NCBI RefSeq assembly: GCF_000004075.3
Contig: NC_026656.2
Location: 22,702,607-22,766,606 of the forward strand
Direction of reading: 5' to 3'
Source of the DNA: Cucumis sativus
Taxonomy: Eukaryota; Streptophyta; Magnoliopsida; Cucurbitales; Cucurbitaceae
Length of the DNA: 64,000 nt
In this document: positions 24,250 through 35,851 of the stretch, piece by piece
Numbering within the stretch: position 1 is the first letter of the stretch
Layout of the letters: the number at the start of each line of letters is the position of its first letter
Notes under the pieces: generated by a model
The model's database searches: none
What the model was told of the DNA's origin: nothing
The model's input: only the letters and a program-made list of their open reading frames with translations
Position numbers and translations under genes: made by a program

Positions 24250-27170
24250 AACACAATAATCTTAAATTATCTTTCATCCCGATGTTTATTAGAGATAGAC
24301 TCTAGTATTTCTTTTTTTTGGTTATATATTTGTTAAGATTTTTATACATCCATTTTGATAAACTAATTTTTCAATTTTAATTTTAATAAAAAATAAGTAA
24401 GCAAGACAAATCAAAATCAAAATATTTACAACTATAGCAAATGTGATTGGTAGACATCATCTATTAAAAATAGTGTGGGATATTTGGTATGTTTAAAAAT
24501 ATTTTCAATAATAAATATGTTCAATAATTTTGATATTTGTCAGAAATTCTATATATTGCTTCTATCGATAGGGTCACTTACTGCATCGTTAGAATGTGAG
24601 TTCTCGTAACATTTTTGTAATGCGTTTCGAGAACTCGCGTTATTTTAGTTTTGTGTTCACAAAGTACATAACTAAAACTAAGAAGGTAGTAAAACTGAAG
24701 AAGCAGCTCACTAAGTTTGTTGAGGAGCGTCGTGGGCGAGTTTCTGTTAGTGCCAAGAATTTTTAGTTTCAAACTTGTTTGATTATTTCAATCATATCTA
24801 AGTTTCTACCTTGTTAGATGGTTGGAGAAGATTGATAGAAAGCAGGCTGAAATCTTGGCCTTACAAGTTGCTTTGAAAAAATGAAGGGCTCAATAGACAC
24901 TTAATTCGCACTGTTGCAAAAATTTTGAAAACTTAATGAAGGGCTACTTCATAAATTTCCCTTGGTTTTGTTAGGTGGGAGGGTGTGCTGTCATTTTTAT
25001 CCTTATGAACTTATGTTTGTTTGTGTTCTTCTCATGGTTTTATTTTAGCTTCCTCAAGATATTGAATGACATTCCATTGGGCATTTGTAGAGCAACAAAG
25101 TTAAATCGCTTATTGGTACAGTCCCTTCCTTGTTCTATTCTTTCATTGGTTTATTACAGTCTTCTTGTTTGTAATTTCTGCTTTAGTGGAGTCTTCCTAA
25201 GGATTGGTTGTTTTCTTGATTCTTTATAATGTTTTGAAAATCTTCGTTTCCAAACTTTGAAAGTTGTGTCTAATTGGTGCTTAAATTCTATAACATGTCT
25301 AATAGTTTCTTAAATTTATAATTGTGTTGACTGAATTCCAATTTTGTATTCAAAATCTCTATATGTTCATTGAAAGCTTTTACTTTATCCAGAGGTGGAG
25401 GAAAGTGAAGGTGAAGTCTTCTTCTTTTTGCTCAAACATGCATCCATTATCTTTTTAGTTTTAAATTTTGGATGAATATGTGGTTTTTGGTTACTGAGGT
25501 CATGATAGAAGTTGAAGATTATGATAGAAGGTTACGATAGAAGTTGAAGATTATGATAGAAGTTGAAGATTTTACGATAAGAGTATGTAGAGAAGAAGCA
25601 GCGGCAAATTTTTGTGAGTTGCTTAGAATGTTTTATAATGCAATGTCCTTCATGAAAATAGAGGTTATGGTCTTAAACTCCCTTCCTTTATTGTATATAT
25701 TTATTTCTCTGTGTTTACCTAATTCATCAATTTTGTTGTTATTTCTCTGTTTACAAGGTTGACATCCCACATTCTTTTCCAAATAGAATTTTTTTTTATA
25801 ATTTGAAACGTTTGGTGTTGAAAACAAGGACGACCAAGGAGGTGATAGATTTGCCAATAAGTATATTGGTGTTCTTAAAAATATGCCTCAATTTAGAATC
25901 ATGGGCTGTCCATAATGAGGTGATTTGTTTTCTGAAGAATTAAGATATATGAAATACCTTAGCTTTTATGTTTCGTTCTTTTAATGAGAAGAACTAATTA
26001 GATTGCTTATTTCATGAATTTTATATAGATACTTAGGTAGTGGCAATATATATAAATGCAATGACGAAAAGCCTAAAGAAATGTTAAAAATGCTCCATAA
26101 AGAAATATGAAAAAAGAGTACTAATAATCGAAGTATTAGGATCTATTACATTATTAAAAGTACACAAACTAAAAGTCTAATAAGATTTTGAACTTGAACT
26201 TACTTGTTGATGGTACAGTTCAGTATGTGTATATCCAAACTAGTGACAAGAAATATTCATTATGTGAGGTTTTCTCAATTCTCGACTATTTGTCAAAGAA
26301 AATAAACTACTACACAATTGTGCTATTTACCATATTTGTCTTGTAGGAACTAAGGGCGACATTCAACTTTGGTTAGAATGGTGAGCTTATTTCTTATTTC
26401 AGGATAGTTCATATACTAAATTTGATGTTTATATGGTTGGTTAGATGAGTTTCAAATTTCAAAAGTCTACCTAAATCTCTATTGTTTGTTTAGCTTAAAG
26501 GTATAAAAGTGTAAAGTCTGTGGACTTGCACTGAATAGAGCCATGGTAAGTTTCTAATTTCAAAAGTCTACTATAAGCTCTATTGTTTGTTGATGGATTT
26601 TAATGGAATTTTGAAGGTTTTAGAAGAGATGTACTGGGGAACCTAGCTTTCTAAAGCATGGAGGATCTAATATGGAACCTGGTTTGTCCATATTATACTT
26701 TATAGCTAATCCATAACGAATTCGTATTTCAGTTCTTTTACCTCTTTCCATTACATCCACCAACCATTCGACCCTATCCTTTTAGCTTACTTTCTTAAAT
26801 TTTCTGGGACTGTCTGCTCTATTCATGTTGTACTCTCTTTAAGCGAGTTGTACTCTCTTATCCTGTAATGTATGTTTATATTCGTGTTGTCTTTGGTAGG
26901 TTCTAGTGGAGCCAACAAAGTTTATGAAATTTCCTTCAAAGAAGCTAATCAGAGGTGAAGGATTACCGATTGTTTGTTTATGCTTGTACAAAAAATCATG
27001 TTATATGTATTATGATAATATTTACACTGGTTTTGATTAAGGGTTGTAATTACATGCTTGTAAATTGTTCAAACTTAATTAGAAATATACAAATATTACA
27101 AAGTGTATTGTAGCGTATATATATTAAAGTGTCGACCATTTGTTTCTATATGAGTGTTATGTATTATAAC
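24250..27170. other. Unassigned region with scattered coding-like scraps
   Basis: I found no intact gene. Short plus-strand stretches look coding-like, for example LVRWLEKIDRKQAEILALQ near 24815-24870 and NLKRLVLKTRTTKEVIDLP near 25803-25855. The second is faintly reminiscent of the leucine-rich part of plant F-box/LRR proteins. Frames are broken and spacing is irregular, so at most this is a decayed gene or the inside of a transposon whose right end is at 27733. A small tandem repeat of GAAGTTGAAGATTATGATA lies at 25508-25575. Confidence 0.25.
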
Positions 27171-27179
27171 ATTATTGTC

Positions 27180-27733
27180 ATTCAAATAGTTTGTGTAATG
27201 GTGGAGCGACAAGAAGAACAGATAAAAACGGTAGTAATTGAAGAATTTGCAACATAAAATAAATGTCATAATATATGAATTCGTTGCACTCTATAATTGT
27301 CGTCAATATTAAAACAATGATATTTTTTTATAGGAAAAACTGTCACGATTGTCCTATATTTGATAGGAAAAAAATGTCGTCAATATAGCAAAACAATGAT
27401 ATTTAATTTCTAAAAAAACGGTCACGATTGATATATCATTGACATTTAAAAAATGTCATAATAAACAAATTTACGACATTTTTAAACTGTCATTAATACG
27501 CAAATGATGACAGTTATTTGTTGTCATAACATAAAATATGATAGTTATTTGTTGTCATAAAATAGTAATTAACGACATTTATTTTCTGTCATGAAAAAAC
27601 TTATTGCGACAGTTTTTGAAAAGTGTCATAGAATGACTTTCCATGACTCCTGCTTCTATGACTGTAAATAACTGTCACAGATTTTATTCGCGATAGAAAA
27701 TAAGTGTCGTCGTAGACCACTTTTCTTGTAGCG
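27180..27733. mobile_element. CACTA-like transposon right end with subterminal repeats
   Basis: The segment ends in CCACTTTTCTTGTAGCG, whose reverse complement (CGCTACAAGAAAAGTGG) is one base off the CACTACAAGAAAAG terminus common in plant CACTA elements. The preceding 500 bases are full of repeated short words in both orientations (GTCGTCAATAT, TGTCATAA, GACAGTT, GACATTT), as expected for subterminal transposase-binding repeats. I could not find the matching left end in the window, nor a transposase frame, so the extent is unknown. Confidence 0.55.
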
Positions 27734-27739
27734 TTTTTT

Positions 27740-28640
27740 TTTATCTATGGATGCTTTTCATTCCTATTGACGTCACATTCTCGTGTATTGGTGGTAATAA
27801 TTCCATTTACCATCTTTGATTCTTGTTCAATTTGTGATTTTGTTTCATTCCATACTTCGTTTATTGTTCGTTTATTTTTTAACTATTTGACTGAAGTTGA
27901 GTTTTGCACATTCGTGGTTATGAAGAATGGCTCTCATTCCTTTTGTTTTCTTTTTTCGTTTCTCTCTAACTTATTGCACTAAGAACTTAGAAGGATTGGT
28001 TATAGGTTTCTTAGGCTATGTTCGTAGGCTCCATTGAAATTTTCCTATAACACCTTAATATTTTATTGTCTTCATTAACTACAAAAATGCTACACAGCCT
28101 AAAGCGTTTTGTTTATCTTTAGTTAATTGGATGTAGGGCTTGTGATGATTTTCTTTGATGTGCATGCATTTAAATCAATGCAATTAATTTTTTGATGTCA
28201 TCTTCTTTACAACTTATAAGAAATATTATCGAAGCACATCTAGCCATGTACACTTGTAATGGATTTGGAATGAATTGTTGGTAGTGTTCTTATTAATTGT
28301 TTAACATAATTTTGTAGTTGATTTGGCATCCTTTCCAGCTCAACCCTATTGCACCTAAAGAAGGTGTTGTTAAGATTGATATTACGTACTTTGAAAGTAA
28401 GATTTTTGCTAACACTTGCATTCTATTTTCAGAAGAAATACTCTAGACAACTATAAGCTTATATATTTGGCAGGTTAACAAGGCTTAGGCAAACAACAAG
28501 ATCTTGTGAAAGAGTCGTGCGTTGAATACTTCACTCAGAAAAAGTACATTGGTGACCGATAACTCAAGTGTGAACAAGATTTTAGGATGATGTGATTTCT
28601 TCAAGATCTTAGAATGATGTGATTTTTGTAATTGTAAACA
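27740..28640 (+). other. Unassigned region, possible exon remnants
   Basis: A plus-strand stretch near 28322-28399 reads WHPFQLNPIAPKEGVVKID and on to TYFES, followed about 85 bases later by GKQQDLVKESCVEYFTQKKY near 28492-28551. Both look like conserved protein sequence and could be two exons of a gene fragment. I cannot name the family and see no start or further exons. The rest of the region shows nothing. Confidence 0.25.
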
Positions 28641-28692
28641 ACAATTATTATTAATTGTGAACAACAGTACTTATTATTACATATACTTTGTG

Positions 28693-28806
28693 TTTTATGA
28701 TTAAGAACGATGTTCATAACTCATTTACAGTATTTTATGATTAAGAACGATGTTCATAACTCATTTACAGTATTTTATGATTAAGAACGATGTTCGTAAC
28801 TCGTTT
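28693..28806. repeat. 40-bp tandem repeat, three copies
   Basis: Units beginning TTTTATGATTAAGAACGATG start at 28693, 28733 and 28773, exactly 40 bases apart. The third copy is slightly changed (TTCGTAACTCGTTT). Confidence 0.9.
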
Positions 28807-28939
28807 TATAATAGAACGATATGTTTCTATGTTGTCAGTATATTGTAATGACCAAATATATGTATATGTTCAATGATATATATGCAATTTGTTAATTCTT
28901 TGATTAAAGATTTTTGAACATATGCAATTTGTTAGTTTG

Positions 28940-29485
28940 ATGATACAAAAAACGTAAGATTTAAGTTGATTCAAGAAATGTTAAATATTTAAGTTGATTC
29001 AACAAAGGTATTTAGGTTGATTCAAGAAATGTATTAAAGATTTAGGTTATTCAAAAAATTAAAGATTTAGGTTGATTCAAGAAATATAATATTTAAGTTG
29101 ATTCAAGAAACGTGTTAAAGATTTAGGTTGATTCAAGAAACGTATTAAAGATTTAGGTTGATTCAAGAAATGTTTAAAGATGATTTAGGTTGATTCAAGA
29201 AATGTTTAAAGATTTAGGTTGATTCAAGAAATGTAAATAGTTGATTCAAGAAATGTAAATAGTTCAATTGTATAACGAAATGTTTAAAGATTTAGGTTGA
29301 TTCAAGAAATGTAAATAGTTGATTCAAGAAATGTAAATAGTTCAATTGTATAACGATAACAATGTATGTTATTGTTAGACATTTTGTTTAAAATTTTGTT
29401 AGACATTTTGTTCAAAATTTTGTTCAATTGATTATCATATTGTATATATCGATTATCATATTGTATATATCGATTATCATATTGT
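28940..29485. repeat. Minisatellite array built on a GGTTGATTCAAGAAATG unit
   Basis: The word TTAGGTTGATTCAAGAAATG and close variants recur more than a dozen times between 28955 and 29330, with spacing of about 20-35 bases. A higher-order block of about 80 bases ending in TTCAATTGTATAACGA is duplicated (29200-29276 and 29281-29355). The array ends with three copies of CGATTATCATATTGTATATAT (29430-29485). Confidence 0.85.
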
Positions 29486-29489
29486 ATAA

Positions 29490-30267
29490 CGATATATGTT
29501 ATTGTTAGACATTTTGAACCATAGTATTTCAAATTGTACCATTTTTATTTAAAAGAAAAAAAAATACAGTAAAATATAAACAAAATAAAAAAAATACATG
29601 TAATAAAAAAAATACATGTAAAAAATACTTTGACATTTATAAACAATATCGGGTTGATTCAATCCATAAATAATAAGTAAAAAAACTTAACCCCCCCTTT
29701 TTATTTATTCATAAAATTGCAACAAAATCAACCGTAATGTATATATTTACAGTTAAACAACTTGTTGACGTTTATAAAAAATACAGGTAATATATAAACA
29801 AAATAATAAAAAAAAAAACGTCTCTTAAGAGATTTTTCTAGAACCACATCTTGTGTGTGTTATATATCTTGTATGTTATGTATGGACTAGCTTATTGGAG
29901 GTGAAAAATAATATGAATTGACATTTTTGTTCTAATTTTTGTTTATCCAAGTTAAGAGAGGTTAAGAGAATAAGGCAAGTAACAAATCTTTTCTATTTGA
30001 AGCTCAAAGCATGTTGGCCTATCAAAGTTAGAGGAGGGAGAAAACATGAGGCGTAACGTAAACTAAAGACATACGTTTTTATATTTCACATACAAAGAGT
30101 GGTCGACAATGATAAAAGTAGTGGTGCGATATAGTGAAATATTGGTGAAGGGATCTAACCCTTCTATTCTAACTCCATTAATTCATTATTCATTATTTTC
30201 CTTCCCTTCTACCCTTATTCTCTATAACATTACTTAACACACACATCACAAGTTTTCCTTCTCCCAC
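29490..30267. other. AT-rich intergenic DNA
   Basis: I see no gene. The stretch contains poly-A runs and a short duplicated AAAAAAAATACATGTAA word near 29590-29625. The last 150 bases are the 3' flank of glycine-rich gene 3. Confidence 0.6.
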
Positions 30268-31287
30268 TCACTTCCCACCTCCACCTCTACCCCATCCACC
30301 TCCACCTCCACCCCCACCTCTATGTCCGCCCCATCCACCTCTGTGTCCGCCCCAACCGCCGTGACCTCCCCATCCACCGTGACCTCCCCATCCCTGTGGC
30401 CTTACTTCCATTTCACTCTCTTCTGTCGCAGCATTATTAGCACCCGCGGCAGCAGCCTGTGCTTCTGCAAGATTTCTGCAGCATTTTGCGCATTCATGCC
30501 CATAATATCTGCAACATCCATGGTAGCAGTGTAGCTTTGACTCTTCTACTCCAGTTTTATCATTTGCACCTGTGTCTTCATTACCCTTTTTATCAATATA
30601 TGAAGTGTAATGCATAATAATTATTCGTCTACAAAACTTCTTTATATATATTTTCAAATTTTTGGAACTTTATCATAACTTTTTATGTAATCATTGTCTT
30701 AAAAATTAACCTAATAAATACTAGGGAAATTTTTAAAAAAGAACACAAAATTCAATTTGGTTATTTTGGTTTGTTTACCAAGGCCAAGTAGTCCGTCTTT
30801 TCTTCCAAAAAAAACCCCTAAATACTATTTTTTTTATGTGTTTTTAAATTTTTTCTGATCTATAAGCCTTAATAAGAGATAGTTTTATGTGCTTAAGATT
30901 CGTTGTAAAATTTCAAAAATAACCTTTAATTTTTTTTACTAAAAGAGTTAGTAGCAAAACAAATATATATATATATATATATAACACAATTTCCATTAAA
31001 TTTTTGGGTCTATTATGACCAATAGAGTTTATTGTAAATATAAATGATCATATTTGAAATTCTAAAAAGAAATATTTAGATCAAACTCTTGAATTTTGGT
31101 GCAATTGATTTATCACGGTGACTTTCAATACATGGTAGTTGATTATTATTGATACAAATTACAAAAACAATAAAGAATATATACCTTTAGCATTCTGACG
31201 TTGCTCTTGATTTCCTTCAGCAGCAATAGCAACGACAGCTGAGACTAACAACAACAGACACGCAAACACAACAGCCTTGGAGTTCAT
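30268..31287 (-). CDS. Secreted glycine-rich protein 3 with six-cysteine motif (two exons)
   Basis: The coding sequence is complement(30268..30569, 31185..31287), 405 nt or 134 residues. Exon 1 codes for MNSKAVVFACLLLLVSAVVA, a signal peptide, then a polar stretch ending RQNAK. The intron (30570-31184) has GT/AG ends and is in phase 1, as in the two upstream paralogues. Exon 2 carries cysteines at residues 49, 53, 54, 61, 64 and 65 (C-x3-CC-x6-C-x2-CC), an alanine/acidic linker (about 68-90), then Trp-Gly-Gly-His repeats (GWGGHGGWGGH) to the end. The cysteine spacing is that of the AtGRP3/nodulin-type proteins, where as I recall the motif is C-terminal and binds the wall-associated kinase WAK1. 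Here it precedes the glycine repeats. Secretion and wall location are inferred. Confidence 0.9.
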
Positions 31288-31366
31288 TGTTTTGTATATG
31301 TATTTTGTATATATGTTGATGAGTTGGTATTGTTGGGTATGATTTAAGTTCGTCTCAAAGGTGATG

Positions 31367-31376
31367 TATTTATATA
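31367..31376 (-). promoter_or_regulatory. TATA box of glycine-rich gene 3
   Basis: The minus strand reads TATATAAATA about 80 bp upstream of the start codon, a spacing like that of the TATA boxes of genes 1 and 2. The conserved upstream block of those genes is not found here. Confidence 0.7.
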
Positions 31377-31429
31377 CAGTAGCGGTCTATCATTCAAAGA
31401 CATATCACTTGAGTTTGATTGCAAGAATC

Positions 31430-32175
31430 TAGGCCATTATTACAAAGCTCAGACGTACGTGTAGAGTTTTTGGATGTCTCAAGGGTTCAAACAGTGCCAA
31501 CTGGAAAATGAAAGCTGTGAAGTTTTGCCAAGTGTTGGGATCTTGTTCTATGTTTCGATCGGATTGAATTTGACCGAACGAATTTCGTGTTTCTATTTTC
31601 CTTATCTTACTTTTGCCCTGCACGTCCAAAAGTGTTTCTAATTCGCCCCCTAAATTTGACTTCAATTTTCGATAACGCTTTTGAGTATACATCAAATCAA
31701 ATAATTTTGTGTATAGAAACATTTTTAAACTCATTTTTATCTAGAATATGATTATTAGTTCAACTAACAGTGTTTCTTTGGATACTTCCTTCGTTTGTAT
31801 TAGTGTAATGATTACAGTTTTTTGAGTATCCATCGTTTCATCAAATCTGAAATTTAAGCTGTTTTTTCCTTTTTATATTACTTTTTCTAATTTTTTAATT
31901 TAGTTCTAAAAAAAATAAATAAAACAGTATATTTAAAGTTGTAAATATAACCGTTACATTCAAAATACTTTAAATGGATAACAAATTTCTTTTTAAAATT
32001 TGTAAATATAACAAAATCGGTAGTCTTATCAATAATATAAGTTTATTACCGATAAACCATATTTCAAATATTAGTCTATTAATGATTGATCAAAAGAGTA
32101 TATAGATAGAAGTCTATTATTGATAAACTTTGCTATTAATTGTAGTACTTTTAAGATGTTGTTATTGATAATAAA
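31430..32175. other. Intergenic DNA
   Basis: I see no gene. An open frame of 101 codons on the minus strand (31429-31734) has no start context, domain or repeat similarity that I can see. The part after 31900 is AT-rich. Confidence 0.5.
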
Positions 32176-32179
32176 AAAT

Positions 32180-33170
32180 GAGAGACGTGCGCACGAAAAA
32201 TAAGATCAAGATTACCCTAATTGCATATAAACCATTTTGGAAGTTAACATACTACAAATTAATAACCTAATTAAACAAATTAAGATTATATTAAAGAAAA
32301 CATACCTTTATTGCTTCCAAACTCTTCGTAATCTCCTCGTAACCACAAGTCGAAACTACTACTAGTGTTGACCTGCTATTTTGCAGACTTAGAATCGTAC
32401 TGTAGGACCTGATAAGTGAAGAAATTGAGATAGAGATGAAAATTGGAGGTTTGGATTTAGAGTTGAGAAATGGAAGAAAACCACTTTTTATTTTTAGTTT
32501 TAAAAATTAAAACTACCAAAAGCTTTTTCAATTTAAAGAAAAAAAAGCCTTTAAAGATGTAAAAGACATGCCACTATTGCATGGAAAAATTAACTTAAGT
32601 CCAACACCTCACATTCCACTTCTTGTGAATAGGCTAGGTGTTTACACCCCATGTAGTCGTCACTTATCCCACTAAGTGTTAGTGGGATTATCCAACAAAA
32701 TGTTGGATTTGCCCACTAACTTTTAGTCAAATGACAAAACGGTCATTTCAAGTCAAATGTAAACATTTGACTTGTTACCATTTTGTCCATCTTGACTAAT
32801 TCTAACTTCCTAAGCATCAAACCGCATTCATAATTCAAATCACATTTGAATAAAAATCGGTCAAAGTTTGACTTTCCAAAGTAAAAAATTAACACTTTAG
32901 CTTTTTTCGACTTTGACCATTTCCATCAATTTTGAGCTTCCAAATATGAATATGCATTCATATTTCTAATATTTAAATCACAATTAAACGTAAAGCTCTA
33001 TCTGATCAAACTAATAATCGACGACTATATCATATGTATTCGTCGATTTTTATCTCTTTACCTAATTTGAACAATTTAAATTTCTCCAACATATTACTCT
33101 AAATTAATTTCATATGAGGTAGTAGCGGAACTTAATATACCTATAGATCATGGGCTTCAACGATTTGAGA
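32180..33170 (+). repeat. Dispersed repeat, copy B
   Basis: This is the second copy of the repeat at 7850-8930 and lies in the same orientation. Sequence beyond it, to about 33900, has long non-coding stretches of retrotransposon character and a duplicated CCCCAAAATATGGCGTCC word near 33858-33890. I could not assign a class. Confidence 0.5.
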
Positions 33171-33927
33171 TTAACTAGCTAAATTCTTTTAAACCAAGCT
33201 AATCAACGTTCATTAACTAACAGGTTATTCCACTAAAGTCGCATAGTTGCACTCCCCTCACTGTAGATATATATTTGTGTCCAACTGATATAACCATGAT
33301 TAGTAAGTTAATCATTCACAAGTTGTTTTACCCCCAAGATTTCATCTTGCTCCTTAAGTCTCAGTGATCCACTTTTAACAATTTGTTTTAGGTCCACCTT
33401 ATAAATTGAATCTCTCTCGGGCTAATGAAAGTGTGAGGCCCCTTGTTCAAGACTTGGATTTAGTCCTTAAGGGAACAACCTATTTATTAACCCTAAAGCG
33501 GATTGAAGTGAAATTCACTTTGTACTCTATGTCCCTAGCTATCCACTAGGTTTTATCCCTAAAATAAGAGGATTATTGGGTCAGGGTTGTTGAGCTGCTC
33601 TCACCTATATAAATCTAAAGGTAATTTGTGTGATCAGACGTTTATAGTTAGCTCAAGATTAAGACTAAGTTACCGAGGTCATCAATAATCGAAATAGTTA
33701 GTTTTAAATAGTCAACGATGTTATAATGTAAAAGTGAATATATCATGGTTCTAGTTTTCTATACTCTTTACATAGGATGATCCTATTTCCATGTTTGTAC
33801 ATGAACGATTCAAGATCAAATCATTTATGCTAACTATAAAGCAGGTCGCATCCATAGTGTCCCCAAAATATGGCGTCCCCAAAATATGGCGTCCAATCTT
33901 ATTCATATACTATACACCGTTTTGAGT

Positions 33928-33932
33928 TATAT
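33928..33932. repeat. Target-site duplication, left (TATAT)
   Basis: TATAT directly before the LTR, repeated directly after it at 35847-35851. Confidence 0.75.
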
Positions 33933-35846
33933 TGTCACACCTCAATCCGCAAGACAACCAAAACAAAGGAAGTAGAGCAGATAGGATAAGAATTAGCTTA
34001 AACCTTGCGACTAGTCTTATCGCTAAGCTTATTCTCAACTCCTTATAAACTATCAAAAAACTCAAAACACAACGGTAGTCAACCTTAAATGCCAAATATG
34101 ATAAATAACATAACCAAAATGTACATTTCATTAATAACAGGCGTTTGGTAAGATTATACAATTACAACACTTTGACCAAACATAAATAACAACTCTTAAA
34201 CGGCTGGTAGCTTTCTCAACTCACCGCAACCCCTTCAACATTCTTCTCCACTTGGCCTAAACGTCTGTTCCTGGAAGATGAGATTTTTAAAACGTAAGTC
34301 TAAAAGACTTAGTAAGGCATTTTATTAAATTCTTTTCGCAATGCTCTTTGATAAATCCTTTTCGCCAAAGCATAAATTCCAACACAAATCAGCATATCAA
34401 TAAACACTTCATTTCGCAAAACATATCAAAACGTATGTGATTATTTTTACAATAAAGTTAGATCAACTCACGAATCACAACAATATTCATTTCGCACAAA
34501 TACCCATTAGTCAATTATTCTTTTCGCCAAGGATCCCAAATCGTTCTCTACACTTGGTCTCATTACCTCGCGTTTAGACTATTGTATCAACAACATCCGA
34601 GAACATACAGATTCTCCTTGTTGCTTACGCCGCTAAGCTTTATATATTCTTTTCAACGCGTAAGGCAGCTTCTTATCACCATGTAGCCCCGCATACCTCA
34701 TGGTGGCATTGACTCTTATTATGTGCACATAAAAGTTAGCATCATCTCAAACAAACAACTAATGGTTTGAAAACCATTTTATAGTATTGATATCATAATC
34801 ATGCTTGAAAACATATAAACTTTTCATAGAAATATCTTTTGAAACACTTCTCATTTGAATTCTCCATTCAAATCAGTAAAGAGAAATCATAATAAAGATT
34901 TTAACATAAATTCATTTGAGAGAAAACACTCACAAAAACTTAGAAAGAAAAGCATTCACCACATATTACCAAAGATTCTCCTCTTCCTTCTCCTTTCATG
35001 GAGCCTTCTCGCAGAACAAACTGCAGCACTTAAAACTTTGTTTTTCTTCTTCTTGCCAAAACAAAACATCATCATTTTAGCTCTTTTTTTTATAAAATCT
35101 TTATGCTTACTTAATGACCAAGTCATCTATTTATAACGCTCTTAAACTAACTTAGTCGTGCTTTAAACTTTTATCAGTTCACCAGCTCCTGCTTAAAACT
35201 TTACACGTGTAAATTTAATATTTAACTCAGTCATGCTTAAATTCTTAATCTTATATGTTAACCCCTATCAAATCAGATTGACATTTTCTTCGTCAAACCT
35301 TTCTTCTCACCTAACTCCATCTACGAATAACTTCAACCACTTAATATTTTTCGCGAATAATCTTAGTGTGTGGTTACATTTTTACTCCAAGAAACCTTCC
35401 TCCCGAACTAACCAGCTTTTACTCGCATAGAACTCTTATCACGACTTTAAACTTCAAGGCTTGTGAAACACTTGGTTCTTCTCACTAAGACTACCTGAGA
35501 CACGTAGTCTAACACTTAGTGAAAACTTTTCACTTCTTAACTTACGCGAAGACTCTTTCTCTTGAAAGCGTTTATACTTATAGATCCTATCGCAAACCCT
35601 TCTTTTCTTAAAATTTTCTCTTGAATTAACTTCTAAATCGCAAAACTTATACTTAACCATAAATGATTTTATCTCTTAGTCCTTTCTACGGATTTAATCA
35701 AACGCTAACTTCTTAATACTTAGCCCAATTTTACTTCTTAACTCAAAGTCTTATTTCATATCACCCATTTTTATCCAAAACAAAAAATTTCAAAACACTT
35801 AACCATATTTTAAATTCTTATACTTAAATTTAAAACGGGTCTTACA
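33933..35846 (+). repeat. Solo LTR of a gypsy-like retrotransposon
   Basis: The 1,914-bp block starts TGTCACACC and ends GGGTCTTACA, so it has TG...CA ends, and it is bracketed by a perfect 5-bp TATAT duplication. It is homologous along its length to 57746-59308 in the opposite orientation. Shared landmarks are a GGCCTAAACG word, the TTTTTAAAACGTAAGT word, and ACTTCTTAATACTTAGCC near the end. No protein is encoded. Solo LTRs arise by recombination between the two LTRs of an inserted element. Confidence 0.8.
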
Positions 35847-35851
35847 TATAT
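35847..35851. repeat. Target-site duplication, right (TATAT)
   Basis: Second copy of the TATAT found at 33928-33932. Confidence 0.75.

Noticed and set aside
24578-24772. Possible small gene in a Lys/Arg-rich stretch (plus-strand text KKVVKLKKQLTKFVEERRGR)
   Set aside because: It vaguely recalls small basic plant peptides, but it has no start codon or conserved C-terminal motif.
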